Assembly (NCBI GenBank): GCA_900312665.1 | Contig: ONZQ02000007.1 | Location: 1,556,308 to 1,620,307, forward strand | Direction: 5' to 3' | From: Cephalotrichum gorgonifer | Lineage: Eukaryota; Ascomycota; Sordariomycetes; Microascales; Microascaceae | Length of the DNA stretch: 64,000 bases | Part shown: positions 21,486 to 31,638 of the stretch, piece after piece | Layout: every line of letters begins with the position of its first letter | Numbering within the stretch: position 1 is the stretch's first letter | Made by a program: the position numbers and the translations under genes | The notes under the pieces: model-generated | What the model was told of the DNA's origin: nothing | The model's database searches: none | What the model saw: only the letters and a program-made list of their open reading frames with translations

Positions 21486-22696
21486 GTCCTAGGCGTGGCT
21501 TCTGTCGAAATGGCGGAACTCTGGCAGGATTACGTCGTGAAGGCGTGGTATCACAGACCAGAACCCAGGCAGCCAGTCGCGATATCACGGGTTGTCGCGT
21601 CGGGCCACTGAAAGTCGAGCCTCCCGCGTGTGGACGTCATTTGCAACATGTGTGGGGTCGACAGCTGGCGACCACCTGGCGGACGTCCTAAAGTACCTCC
21701 TCTCTGTCACCATATCTAGGCACCTGAGGAGATGCTAATAATGGTACTCGTACTTGTAGGTAGCTAAGCCCGGGAGTTCCCGTCGTTTACCGAGCCACAT
21801 TGATGTCAAGATGTCCTTGCGAAGCTACGAGTACATAAGTTTCGTGTGGGTGACTTCAATCCGTAAGAGAGTACGGAGGTTTGAAGATAATTAGGTAACT
21901 TGGACGATGAGAGGCTGCTGGAGTTGATCGACAATTGCATGTCTACCGCTGCCCCATATCCATACCTTATGTACCTATATTTCATAGATGTCGTGTTCGT
22001 GTTCGTGACTGGATTGGCAGGAACGACCCATGACTAGGTTCTGGCGTGCTGGCAAGCCGCTGGACGGACGGGCCGCTTGGTGACCCCACCAAATTCTGCA
22101 CCTGCAGCTCAATCAGCCTTGCTCGTGGCCTTCCACCGCAAAGAGGGGCTCAGTTTGTCCTCGTGTCCATCACTTGACGCTTCCACCAAGACGATATCAG
22201 AATACCATCACGACCCCGCTCCCGATTTCGAACCGTGAATTTCTATTCGGCTCATCCAGCATTTCGCCGACCTCAGAAGCGAACATCTCGGCCTCCCATA
22301 GCCTATAGCTAGTCTCTCTACTCGATCCTTCCCACACGAAACAGCTGGTTAGCAACTTCCCCGTCTGGCGAAACACCCTCGGCATCACCATATTGAGCGA
22401 CACTCCACTCCACCGCCGTCACTTCGCCTCGATTCCTTTTCCCCCCTCACCCTTCACGATAAACTGCCGAGATTGGCGGGGCGGGGCTGTTTCGCCAGAT
22501 CTCCTCGCCGTTAACGCACAATCCCCCCCCCTTTCCCCCACGATCGACAATCCCGATTCCAGAGGATCCTCGCCCAAGCCTCTCTGCCTGACCCAACAAT
22601 CTAATCCCACACCCCTCCCCCCTTCCTAATTCATTTTTGGCACCCAATATTTCAGTCCTTCCGAACACTCACGCATTCCATCGAATCGGAGTCGGC
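21486..22696. other. Divergent promoter region (BRCT protein / DCN1)
   Basis: This 1.2 kb region lies between two start codons. TACTCGTA is at 21745 and TACGAGTA at 21826. The DCN1 side (22400-22690) is pyrimidine-rich like a fungal leader. No gene is seen. Confidence 0.5.
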
Positions 22697-25600
22697 ATGG
22701 CACCTGTATCGAACGCTCAAAAGAGCGCAGCTGCACAGCAGTTCATGCAGCTAACTGGTGCTCCTGAACGAGTTGCTCAACGGGTACGTGTCACAATTCC
22801 AAGTCGCGCGCGTGCGCGCGCGTATGTGTGTCCGTTACGCGGCTCCGCTGTTGTGTGAAGTGGTCCCGGTCCCATCCTTCCGTCCTCTGCCATTGTCTCC
22901 AGCTGGCGGCTTTCCCCTCGCCCAGGCTGGACCTATCACAAAATCAGCAACCAGCCCTCGTTTGGTGACCCTCAGCTCCACCGCGGGTCGTGTGGATAGG
23001 GTCCGCGGCCCGCGGCCCGCATTAATCCGCGTTCCTCGTGTTGAGGTGGCTTGCAGCTCGTTTTGTACTCGTCTGAGTCCTGGGGAACGTCCCCAAATGT
23101 CGTTGCCAATTCTGGGGTGACGCCGTGCGCTTGACCGCCTCGTCCTAGTTTGCTGCACCTCGGGGACTGCTCGGTCAAAATGTGATGGGGGCAAAAATGA
23201 AGGGGCATTTCCCACTTTTGGCTTCCTTCGGACGCTCCCCCAAGAGCAAAAAGAGAGAGGAGAGGGGGGCTCGCTAACTTTCCATCATAGTTCCTCAAGA
23301 CCTCGTCGTACAAGCTCAACGAAGCAATTGATGCGTAAGTTACACTTTGTGTACCTCTTCCTTTGTTTTGTTTCCCGCTCCTCCACATCTGCCCTTTTCT
23401 CTCTTTCCTTTTTTTGAACTACTTTCCCACATTCATACCCACCCACCCGCGTCCCATTTCCAATTGCGGCTCTGGGCGCCCCTTAATACGATCGAGGACG
23501 GCCGGAGATAATATCCCAACTGAGTATTTTTGGGTGAGAGGGGGGGCTTCGTTGGACTTCCCGGCCCTTCTCGGACAATTTATGTTGGCAATCTGCACCT
23601 CGTGGCAAGGATCCGCGTGTTCGTTCCCATCTTCAGGGAACGAACCGGGGATAGAGACCACTCAGGAGTCTGAGAATCCGCCTATTACCGCCAACTTGGG
23701 CCCAAGATTGGGTCGCCAAGTACCGTCTTTGACTCGTCGCCTCGCCTTGCATTTCGTTTGCCCTGTATTACCCGCTCCTCCGTTGCCCCATCCCCCGTTT
23801 CTCCGCACCCCCCTTCGTCCCAGCCGACCCCAGACCGGATCATATCCCGAATGAGGGAGAGAGCCGGCCGTTTTGAGCACTGTCTCTGCTCTGGGTCGAC
23901 GTCAGGATCGCTCTAGTGCTCCTACTAGTGGTGGTGGGGGCAAACGCTATTTTCCCTTTACACTTTTTTCTTTTTGAGTTCTGCCGCAGTTGATGCAGAT
24001 TACACGTTACGGCCACCCCACCATGTTGCCTCGGATTGCGGGAGTAACGGGTACTCCATGTGTCATTTGCCTGTGCGGTGTGGGCGTGCTATGCCCCTCC
24101 AGAAAAATATCGCCGAATCGACGCCGATGGCAGATGCTGGATCCCAGAACACGGCCCCCCGAAATGAGAAGGTAGCAATCCGCTCCTACACTCTCAGCCA
24201 GTCGCTGCCTCTGCCTCACGAAATCTATTGCGGTGTTTCTTCCGGGGCTCCTTTTCATCCGACGGCCACTCCCACGCGCAGCAGCACGCCGAAGTGGGCG
24301 GTTTTGCCTATTTGCGAGTAATTGCTTCCTTATACTTGCTTATACACAACATCCACATCCTGCCCCATACTTCCCTCGTGGCCCCCCCCCCACAACATAC
24401 GAGTAATGCTATGCGCCCCGGTGTCAATCGGATACCCCCAGCACTTCTTAGCGTGGTGTAGGCGAATCCAGCCAGGCAGCTCGTAACCAGACCGTCGGGG
24501 CTCCAAGACTGCTCGCTTCTTCTTTCTAGCTTCCACATATCGGGGACGCTGGACGCAACCAACCCACACGCTCAAACCCTCCCCCCATACCTCACCCACG
24601 CCACGTTCTCGTTACCTGCCGGAACTCAGTCCCGGCTGCTGGCCCCGGAGAATTAACTCGCTATAATTCCTATTTTGGGCCTGGTAAATTTCTTTGCCCT
24701 TGGCGAAAGCTCCCTCCTCCTCGGACACTTGGACCCTGAAACTATTTCTATTACCTCTTTTCGGCCTCAATACCCAGCCAGCAGCCTATAAACTCTCCTT
24801 CACTTACCTTCTCTCTTCTGTGGACCGTAAACCCGCGTCGGGTTTGGGGGTTCCGCAGACAAGGACATCAGGATGAGCTGGAAAGGAGTGAAGAACACAT
24901 CAAAAGCCATCGGCCTTTGGCCCTCTTCGAAAAGGAAAGCTGCAAAGAAGTACCAAGAAGGGGATGCGAGCAGTGCATCACGGTATAGAATCTCTACCAA
25001 ACCACCTATCTACCACTCCCACGTCGTACAAGCCAATTTTTTGAAGGGACATTCGTCGAGCGTCAATATCATGCAGATGGGCCCTTTGGCAAAGCTGCCT
25101 TGTTGTTCCGTCTGCATTTCTATTCTTCAATCGCCGGGTCCTTCGGTGCCTCTCAAGGATGAGGCCGAGGAGCGGCGCTTGTCCGGTTCTACTGTCTGCG
25201 CGACTTGAGGTTACCAGCATTTTGACTGCCAGATCAGGACCCGCTAACTCAATCCGGAAATAGGTACTTCAGCAATGGTAATGCCCCGCCGCCCGGCCAG
25301 TCTGCGGCCGACACCCAATTAGACAAGGCTTTCGATGACCTGCGAAGTACGTTCTACCAGCCCTATACTTATAGTAGAATCTATTATGATGTCGGGGAGA
25401 CTGGGAAGGGGGAGGGGGAGGGGCTCATTCCTGGGCTAACCGGTGTAACTTACTTAGGTGATGAGGATCCCAAGGATTCGATAGGTGTCGAGTCGTCGAT
25501 GGCCTATCTCGGCAAGGAGCTCAAGGTTAACCTCGAGGATGCCTCCCTATTCGTCGCCTTGGAGATGTTCCAAGCGCCGAGTATCGGCGAAATCACGAGA

Positions 25601-26190
25601 GCAGGCTTCGTTGAAGGCTGGAAAAAGGCGAGGTAAGCTTCCCCGGCGACCGTAATGTATACTTTGTATAACTCGGTGTGGCGTTACCCATGACTCGCCC
25701 ACCGGCCCGGGATCTACACGACACTAATTTCTGTTTCTCCTCGCCCAGCACCTCGGGAACACCCCGCGCCTCGCACCTGAAGTCGCTGGTGAGCTCGCTC
25801 TCACAGGACCCGGCCTATTTCAAGCGAGTCTACCGGTACGCCTTCGTCGTCGGGAAGGAGCCCGACCAGCGGGCGCTGGGCCTGGAGAACGCCGTCATCT
25901 TCTGGACCATGCTCTTCTCGCGCCCCGGGCTCGAGTGGAAGACGGCGTCGCACGACTGGCTAGATCTCTGGAAGACGTTCCTCGACGAGAAGTGGACACG
26001 GTCCGTCAACCGTGACATGTGGAACATGACACTGGAATTCGCACTGCGGAGCATGGAAGACGAGACGCTGGGATTCTGGTCCGAAGACGGGGCGTGGCCG
26101 AGCGTCATCGACGAGTTCGTGGCGTGGTGCCGGGAGACGAAAGGGATTGCGAGGGTCGAGGAAAGGGGGGATGGGATGGATGTTGAGTAG
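22697..26190 (+). CDS. dcn1: Dcn1, scaffold-type E3 for cullin neddylation (UBA + PONY domain)
   Basis: Five exons: 22697..22783, 23291..23334, 25264..25346, 25458..25632, 25749..26190, giving 276 residues. The N-terminal UBA-like part (MAPVSNAQKSAAAQQFMQL, then NEAIDAYFS) is followed by the cullin-binding PONY/DCUN1 domain (EITRAGFVEGWKK, FVVGKEPDQRALGLENAVIF, WTMLF, DLWKTFL, and a C-terminal WPSVIDEFVAWC). Known role: Dcn1 recruits the NEDD8-loaded E2 Ubc12 to cullins to stimulate neddylation in SCF ligases. All junctions close in frame. The gene is stretched over 3.5 kb by introns of 507 and 1929 nt, far longer than the others in this window (51-199 nt). I found no additional exon or nested gene in them, but cannot exclude one. 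The gene is convergent with bS6m. Confidence 0.9.
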
Positions 26191-26855
26191 ACCGGTGGAG
26201 GGGGAATCCAGGGCATAGACTTGGGCATTTTGATTGATTGATTAGTTGGGCCTATGGATGAGGCCTTGAGCATGGTCGCGATAAGGAGCATTCATGGTAA
26301 GGGGTTTGCGTATACGTAGATTCGGATATCGTTAGGGGTGGTGAAAGGGAAACGACACAGAACATGACTCTACTCGTACTCTAGTCACTGGAGCCTGTAA
26401 GCAACCGCATCGTGAAGTTTGGCATCGTCGTGTGGTAAGATACATGTCAGTGCTTCGGGCAGCTTGGTTGCCGTGATGTGCATTTTCATCTGGTTCTTCG
26501 TCTGCTTGAAGTCTAGACGCTGGTTCTATCCCTGTGTATAATACATGAAAAAAGATCGCACCGGCCCTTGATATGGACGGGTGCCGGCTGGATATGGTAC
26601 ATCTGTCGCGCCTATTGAGCCGACAGCTCTCTCTTCCCTGCCCCTCCCCTCTCCTCCTCCCTTCCCAAACCCCACCCTCCTACCCTCCTCACTTTCAGTG
26701 ACGAATCCCTCTCCACCACTCCCCAAGTCCAAGGCATCTAAGACCGAAGCCTAAGCTTTATGACACCCAGTTTCAAGGCCCTCTAAGGCAAGGCCGAGGT
26801 ATAACGGACCCCCCTTCCTCAGTCCCCACGCATTTTACAACATCCCCCCCGGAAC
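26191..26855. other. Convergent intergenic region
   Basis: These are the 3' flanks of DCN1 and bS6m. A TACTCGTA motif lies at 26371-26378. No gene is seen. Confidence 0.45.
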
Positions 26856-27496
26856 CTAAGTATCCCACTTCACGGGGCCGAACCTCGCCGCGTCGGCCAG
26901 CGACCCGCTGCCGAGCTTCACGTGGGCGGCGCGGATGACGCGGGGGTCGATGCGCATGGTGCTGCGGACGCCGGCGTGGGCCTCGGGGGAGGCATCGTAG
27001 CGCATGACGAAGTGGTGGCCCTCGCGGTGCTTCATCTGGTGGCGGGTGACGGGGCGGGGGAGGGCGTAGACGCCGTGGTTCTGGATGCCGCGGATCACGC
27101 CGCCCTTTCGGAGGACGAGCTGGCCGCAGGTTAGGGCGATTCTGTTTGCAAGGAGAGGATAAGTTAGTTCTTTTTTGCTTCTTTCGGTCTTCTCTGATTC
27201 TATCTCTCTCCATCTCGCGCCCTCTCTCTCCTATCTATCTTCTCTGTAATCATGGATCTCGGCTCGGTCGGTAGGGTATTCGTCTATGTGTGGGTTTCGA
27301 GGCTCTCGGGCAAGAAGGGGTGGGGGAGGAGTTTGCGTACTCTTTCACCTCGGCGAGGTTGCCGGGTCGGACCTGCGATTTCCTTGTTAGCATCGTGTAC
27401 CGAGGGTAGGAGGATGGTGTATAGAGCTGGAAGGCGCGTCGGGGCGATGGAGTGGGAGGCACAGTGACTTACTATCCCTATTAATTCGTAGAGCAT
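26856..27496 (-). CDS. mrp17: Mitochondrial small-subunit ribosomal protein bS6m (Mrp17)
   Basis: I read complement(join(26856..27141, 27341..27372, 27473..27496)), 113 residues. The start MLYELIGIVRPGNLAEVKE and the core (GVIRGIQNHGVYALPRPV, HREGHHFVMRYDASPEA, then DPRVIRAAHVKLG) match yeast Mrp17 and bacterial S6, which sits on the platform of the small subunit near bS18. Two tiny 5' exons of 24 and 32 nt are needed. The first carries the start codon and the MLYELIGI residues; both introns (100 and 199 nt) have good donors (GTAAGT, GTACGC) and acceptors. Gene finders that skip microexons would probably start this gene at a false internal codon. Confidence 0.92.
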
Positions 27497-28614
27497 TGTG
27501 GAGGGCGCATGGAGACTCGGTCTTTCGAGGTTTGAGGTCGTCAGCGGAGGTGGTTTCGCGTGGCTTTGGGAAATTTTGGTAGATGCGATAGGGAGGTTTC
27601 GTGCACGGACCATGGAGCCAGCCACTTCACCTGCTCCTGATTGGCTGTGCTTTCACAACTCCTACCAGCACCAACGACATGGGATTGATTCCGGAGTGGT
27701 TTGGTGTTGAAGTGAACTTGAGGTCGTTTATTTGTGAATTATTGACAGATCTCATCCGGAGTCTTAGCCCGTACGAATATTCCTATTATACGAACCTCTA
27801 GGGCGGTGTAGGAGGCCAATATTACGCCTTTCTCAATAATACGCTCTTAATACCGGTACGAGCAGCTGCATGAGTCCCAAGCATCCTGCGTCTCGGCCTT
27901 GCTAGCCCCTGATATCATATATATATCTGATCCCAGGGTCAATAGGCTCTCTCTTCAATAACAAACCTGCCGTAAATACGTCGCCCCTAGCATGGCGACA
28001 ACTCATACTGAGGTTCTTCACAGACGGTCTGCTATTCTCCGTCGGCTGGGTCGCCAATTTTAACGCTGGACGATGGCAAGGTGCAAGCACAGTAGCAACT
28101 TACACTTACTAAGCAATGTCTTAGCCCAACGACGACCGATGATCGGCTGGGTCGAGAGTAAGACGGGGAAACATCATCTCTTCAACATCACGGCTGTTTT
28201 TGTTATCGCCAGTAATTACGCCAATGATCTGGTGAATTATAACAACTAGGCAACCCAGGCTACACCAAGGCCGCAAGCGCTAAAACACACCATGTAAACG
28301 GCGTCCCACCACCAGAAACGAAAACCAATGCAGACCCTGCTCATCCATCCCTCGTCACCCCCATTTCCGTTTTCCGATTAGACCCATCCACTCATTCTCC
28401 CAGGTCCACAAGAAAGGAGCGCAAGTCTAGGAAATGACTGCGACAAGATCTGCGATATGCTTCGCATTTACACATTAGATCCCGCCTTTTCATTCCTCCG
28501 CGCAAGGGAGAACTCAGGTATTGTAGAAAAAGGGACACCTACCGTTGCCTGTGCGAAAGAGACATAAAGTCTCCCACGTACCGAGAATGAAAATCCCCAT
28601 ATAGTTTGGAGGCT
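27497..28614. other. Intergenic region
   Basis: This 1.1 kb holds the presumed bS6m promoter and the 3' flank of the cysteine-rich peptide gene. It is somewhat more AT-rich than its surroundings. No gene is supported. Confidence 0.45.
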
Positions 28615-28881
28615 TTACCTCTTGCAGCAGCACCGCTTGCGGTTGAGCCAGTCGCACTTCTCCATCTTGCGGAAGTCGTAGCCGAGGACGCGGCAGAACT
28701 GCTCGCACTTGCCGGCGTACCCCCAGCTGCAGTCGCTGGTGGCGACGCACTTGGCGGCGCGGGTCTCGAGGCCGGCGCGCTCGGCGAGGTTGGGGACGGG
28801 CGAGGTGGGCGAGTCGGCGGCGGGGAGGGCGAGGACGCCAGCGGCGAGGCTGGCGATGAAGACGAGGCCGGTGAGCTTCAT
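28615..28881 (-). CDS. Small secreted cysteine-rich, defensin-like peptide (88 aa)
   Basis: A single exon. Residues 1-18 (basic MK, hydrophobic core, VLA) form a typical signal peptide. A short pro-like region (about 19-43, rich in Pro, Ser and Ala) precedes a compact cationic domain with eight cysteines at 45, 51, 59, 63, 76, 84, 85 and 86. The C-x3-C at 59-63 and the C-x-C available at 84-86 are the hallmarks of the cysteine-stabilised alpha/beta (CS-alpha-beta) defensin fold, with two extra cysteines. By analogy it could be an antimicrobial peptide or a secreted effector; no close family is recognised. The stop lies in a sequence (AG|GTAAAG) that could also be a splice donor, so a further exon cannot be ruled out. 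A TATA box lies about 160 bases upstream. Confidence 0.72.
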   Translation of the reverse strand: MKLTGLVFIASLAAGVLALPAADSPTSPVPNLAERAGLETRAAKCVATSDCSWGYAGKCEQFCRVLGYDFRKMEKCDWLNRKRCCCKR

Positions 28882-30042
28882 TGTGCTTTTGGTTTGAGCT
28901 GGGTTGGGGAGGGGGGGTTGTAAAATGAATGTGGTTATCTGAAACGAGGGTCAGAGTTTGGAATTTTGGTTGAATGAGTGACTGAGATGGTTGGATCTTG
29001 CTGGATTGGAGTCTCAAGAGGTGATGGACTTCACTCCTTTTATAAGTCCATCCAGTCTCGTGGACGGACTTGAGGGTATCCTCATGGCGGTCTGGCCCTG
29101 GGTTGTTGTCGGGATGATTACACCCTAAACCCGCCGTCGTGGGACATGCCTCCCCGGAAGCTTACTTCCATGATTGTTCTCTCATGCAAGGTCCTGCCCT
29201 ATTAGCACAACAAGAGCTTGCCTCCTTGCCCTGAAATCCCGGAATACTGCCCTCTCCTCCCCAACATCCCTGGGCCGGCACTCGCGATGTGGGGCCTAAT
29301 CCCATATGGAAATATCTTGCAGACGCGTCTCCCCTGAGGCTTACTCTTTGGCTTCCGCAATCCTTTCCCCATTCGCCTCGTATAATCGCCGGATCGGTCA
29401 AGCGTCGTCACGACCATATTAATAGCTGGTGGCCTCGAACATGGTTTCGCCCCCTGCATCGATCGCAGGTTTGGCCTGGCCAATGGGCTCCCGACGTCGA
29501 AGGGCGATGGCCATGTTCTAACCACAGAGCGGCGGCTGCTCATTTCACGATCCCCACAGCGGGCAGGGATGTTGGAGCCGCCACTGCGGGCCGGACGACA
29601 AATAATAATAGTAAGACGGACAGATGCAGGACAGGGTCTTATACACACCCCATGTCTGATTACTTATATGTGAACTTCTGGTGAGATGAGATGATCGGCG
29701 GGGAGCGGAACAGGGACCGCACGCCTTACTGGTAGTTTCACTCGGCCGAGTGGGCCAGGGCCGGGAATCGAGGGCGCGGAGGAATTCCGGCCTGCTCGCG
29801 CTGTTTTATTCGGTTGCAAGCTCTTCTGGGAATCGCGAGTATCGAGGCCGGTGATATGCGGCAATGGACTTGTGAGCAAGAATACCGGGATCGATTTGGC
29901 TATCGCGTTACCAAGCGAGAAAGCCTGCCGGCCTAGTTGTACATGTCCTCTACCTCTGCCTTTCGTCCTATGCATACTCGTCTCTACAAGGGTGCCACGT
30001 ATTTCGTGGTAATAAGGGTAATACACATACAATACAAACACT
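28882..30042. other. Intergenic region with promoter of the cysteine-rich peptide
   Basis: It contains a good TATA box for the minus strand at 29038-29044. The rest (29100-30040) contains only frames without recognisable content. Confidence 0.45.
29038..29044 (-). promoter_or_regulatory. TATA box of the cysteine-rich peptide gene
   Basis: On the minus strand this reads TATAAAA, 157-163 bases upstream of the ATG. A strong TATA box is typical of highly inducible fungal genes for secreted proteins, which agrees with the predicted product. Confidence 0.5.
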
Positions 30043-31211
30043 CTAGATCCGCTGCTGCCGCACCGCGCGCCAGATCCTCCACGGCAGCTTCCACCCCGCC
30101 CGGACCGCCCACGGGTCAAAGTCCCTCTTCTCCAGCTCTATGAGGTAATCCTGCGCCGGCACCGCCTCCAACAACACCCCGAACCCCCGCCTCACATCCC
30201 TCGCCGCGTCCGTCTCCTCCTCGTAGACATGCTCCATCTCGCCCTCGTGCTCGAAGTCGTGCCCCGCGTGCTGCCCCGCCTGGAGGTTCTTGAGCATCTC
30301 CCGCGCAGTGATCAGGTGGTCGTTCGCGCGCGTCGCGACCTTGAAGACGGCGTCCTGGAATCCTGGCGCCTGCGGCCCCTGGCGGAAGACGGATTCCTCC
30401 GTGAGGCCCGTCTCACCCATGACATCCAGGGGCAGGAGGATCGCGGGGTCCCGGCGGGTGGAGCCCAGGCCGGACGGGGAGGTCGTGGGTGCGTTGGGCG
30501 CCGCGAGGATGGGGATGCCGCGGAGGAGGGCGACGATGCCGGCGGCCTTGCCGATGTGGCTCGCGAGGTGGTCCACCTCCATGGACCGCATGGGGATGGC
30601 CGCCAGCGTGGCGTACATGAGGGTTGAGTAGGTGTTCTCGGCGTGCTCCTCGAGCGCCGCCAGGGACGGGAAGGGTCGATCCGTCATGTGGCGCTCCCTG
30701 GTCTTGATGACGCGGGAGATCCAGAACTTCAGGGACTTGAAGGACGAGGCGCCGCCGCGGCGCTCGAGGTCGTCGAGGGCCTGGCGGAGGAGCAGGCAGA
30801 CGGGCTCGCGGGGCGGAGTTCCGGCGAAGGTCTTGTCTATGGAGTCGCGCCAGAACTGGATACGCATCGCGCCGATAGTGGGGTTCGAGACCGTCTCCGG
30901 GAGGCGGACGAGCTCCAGGTTTAGGACGCGGAGCGCATCGTATACGTCTTGAACGGGTCGCGGGACGAACTGCCTGATGAGGAAGGCACTTCTATCGGTC
31001 TTTCTAGTCCCTAGTGTGTTAGTTTTAAGCTACTGGTAGGGTGGTTTTCCGAGCTTAGGGGGGACGGGTTGAGGAGAACTCACGCAATCTGTGCGACGCA
31101 GTAGGCCTTCGCCTGAGCTATCTCTGCTTCTGCGCTGGTGGCCAGGAGGCGGCCGCCGAGAGCGGGTTTCGCCAGCCTCCCGAGGCCGTGCCGGATAGTT
31201 GGACGATGCAT
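30043..31211 (-). CDS. NDUFAF6-like mitochondrial protein (squalene/phytoene synthase fold)
   Basis: I read complement(join(30043..31003, 31084..31211)), 362 residues. The N-terminus (MHRPTIRHGLGRLAKPALGG) is basic and lacks acidic residues, as expected for a mitochondrial presequence. The core matches the squalene/phytoene synthase family: DVYDALRVLNLELVRLPETV, NPTIGAMRIQFWRDSID, YSTLMYATLAAIPM, DHLASHIGKAAGIVALLRGI. The Asp-rich substrate motifs of true prenyl synthases are not evident, as in NDUFAF6, an assembly factor for respiratory complex I (ND1 branch). The 80-nt intron has a CTAAC branch; the second of two close AGs (31004) was chosen because it alone keeps the frame. It is divergent from RAD5, with start codons 427 bases apart. 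Confidence 0.88.
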
Positions 31212-31638
31212 TGCGAGGGCCGCATCTGTTGGTTCAAGGTTCCATTGTGGGATGAAGGCGCGCTATCGAGGGGTCGTCAAGAGAAGCTCCCATTGTCTGA
31301 GCTTTTGCGGAAACCCATAAAAATCCACTCGAGCTTGCCCAGTGGGGCAATGTCTTAATTGGTCTCTCCTGATAGGTTGGATCTCGCTTCACTTGTGAAG
31401 CTTGGGTGGTGCTGGCCTGCCGTGTGATAGGTGGGTAGCCACTGTATTAGTTATTAATTAGTCACCTGATGACGGGACTTCAGGCGTCGCGGGGTGCCGC
31501 GTCTCCCAAGATTTGTCGCGTCAGACTACGTCAAAAGTCAATCTGGTTCACTCGGTGTAGGCCCCATCCGGCGCCGCAAGCTTTTAACGTTCCGCTTTCC
31601 TCGCTTTCGCATGCTTCGTCCTATGAGAATACGCGACC
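31212..31638. other. Divergent promoter region (NDUFAF6-like / RAD5)
   Basis: This compact 427-base space separates the two start codons. No specific element was recognised. Confidence 0.45.

Noticed and set aside
23974..25208. Nested gene inside DCN1 intron 2 (frames near 23974-24321 and 24873-25208)
   Set aside because: No conserved motif or splice structure and composition is not coding-like; kept only as an open question about the long intron.
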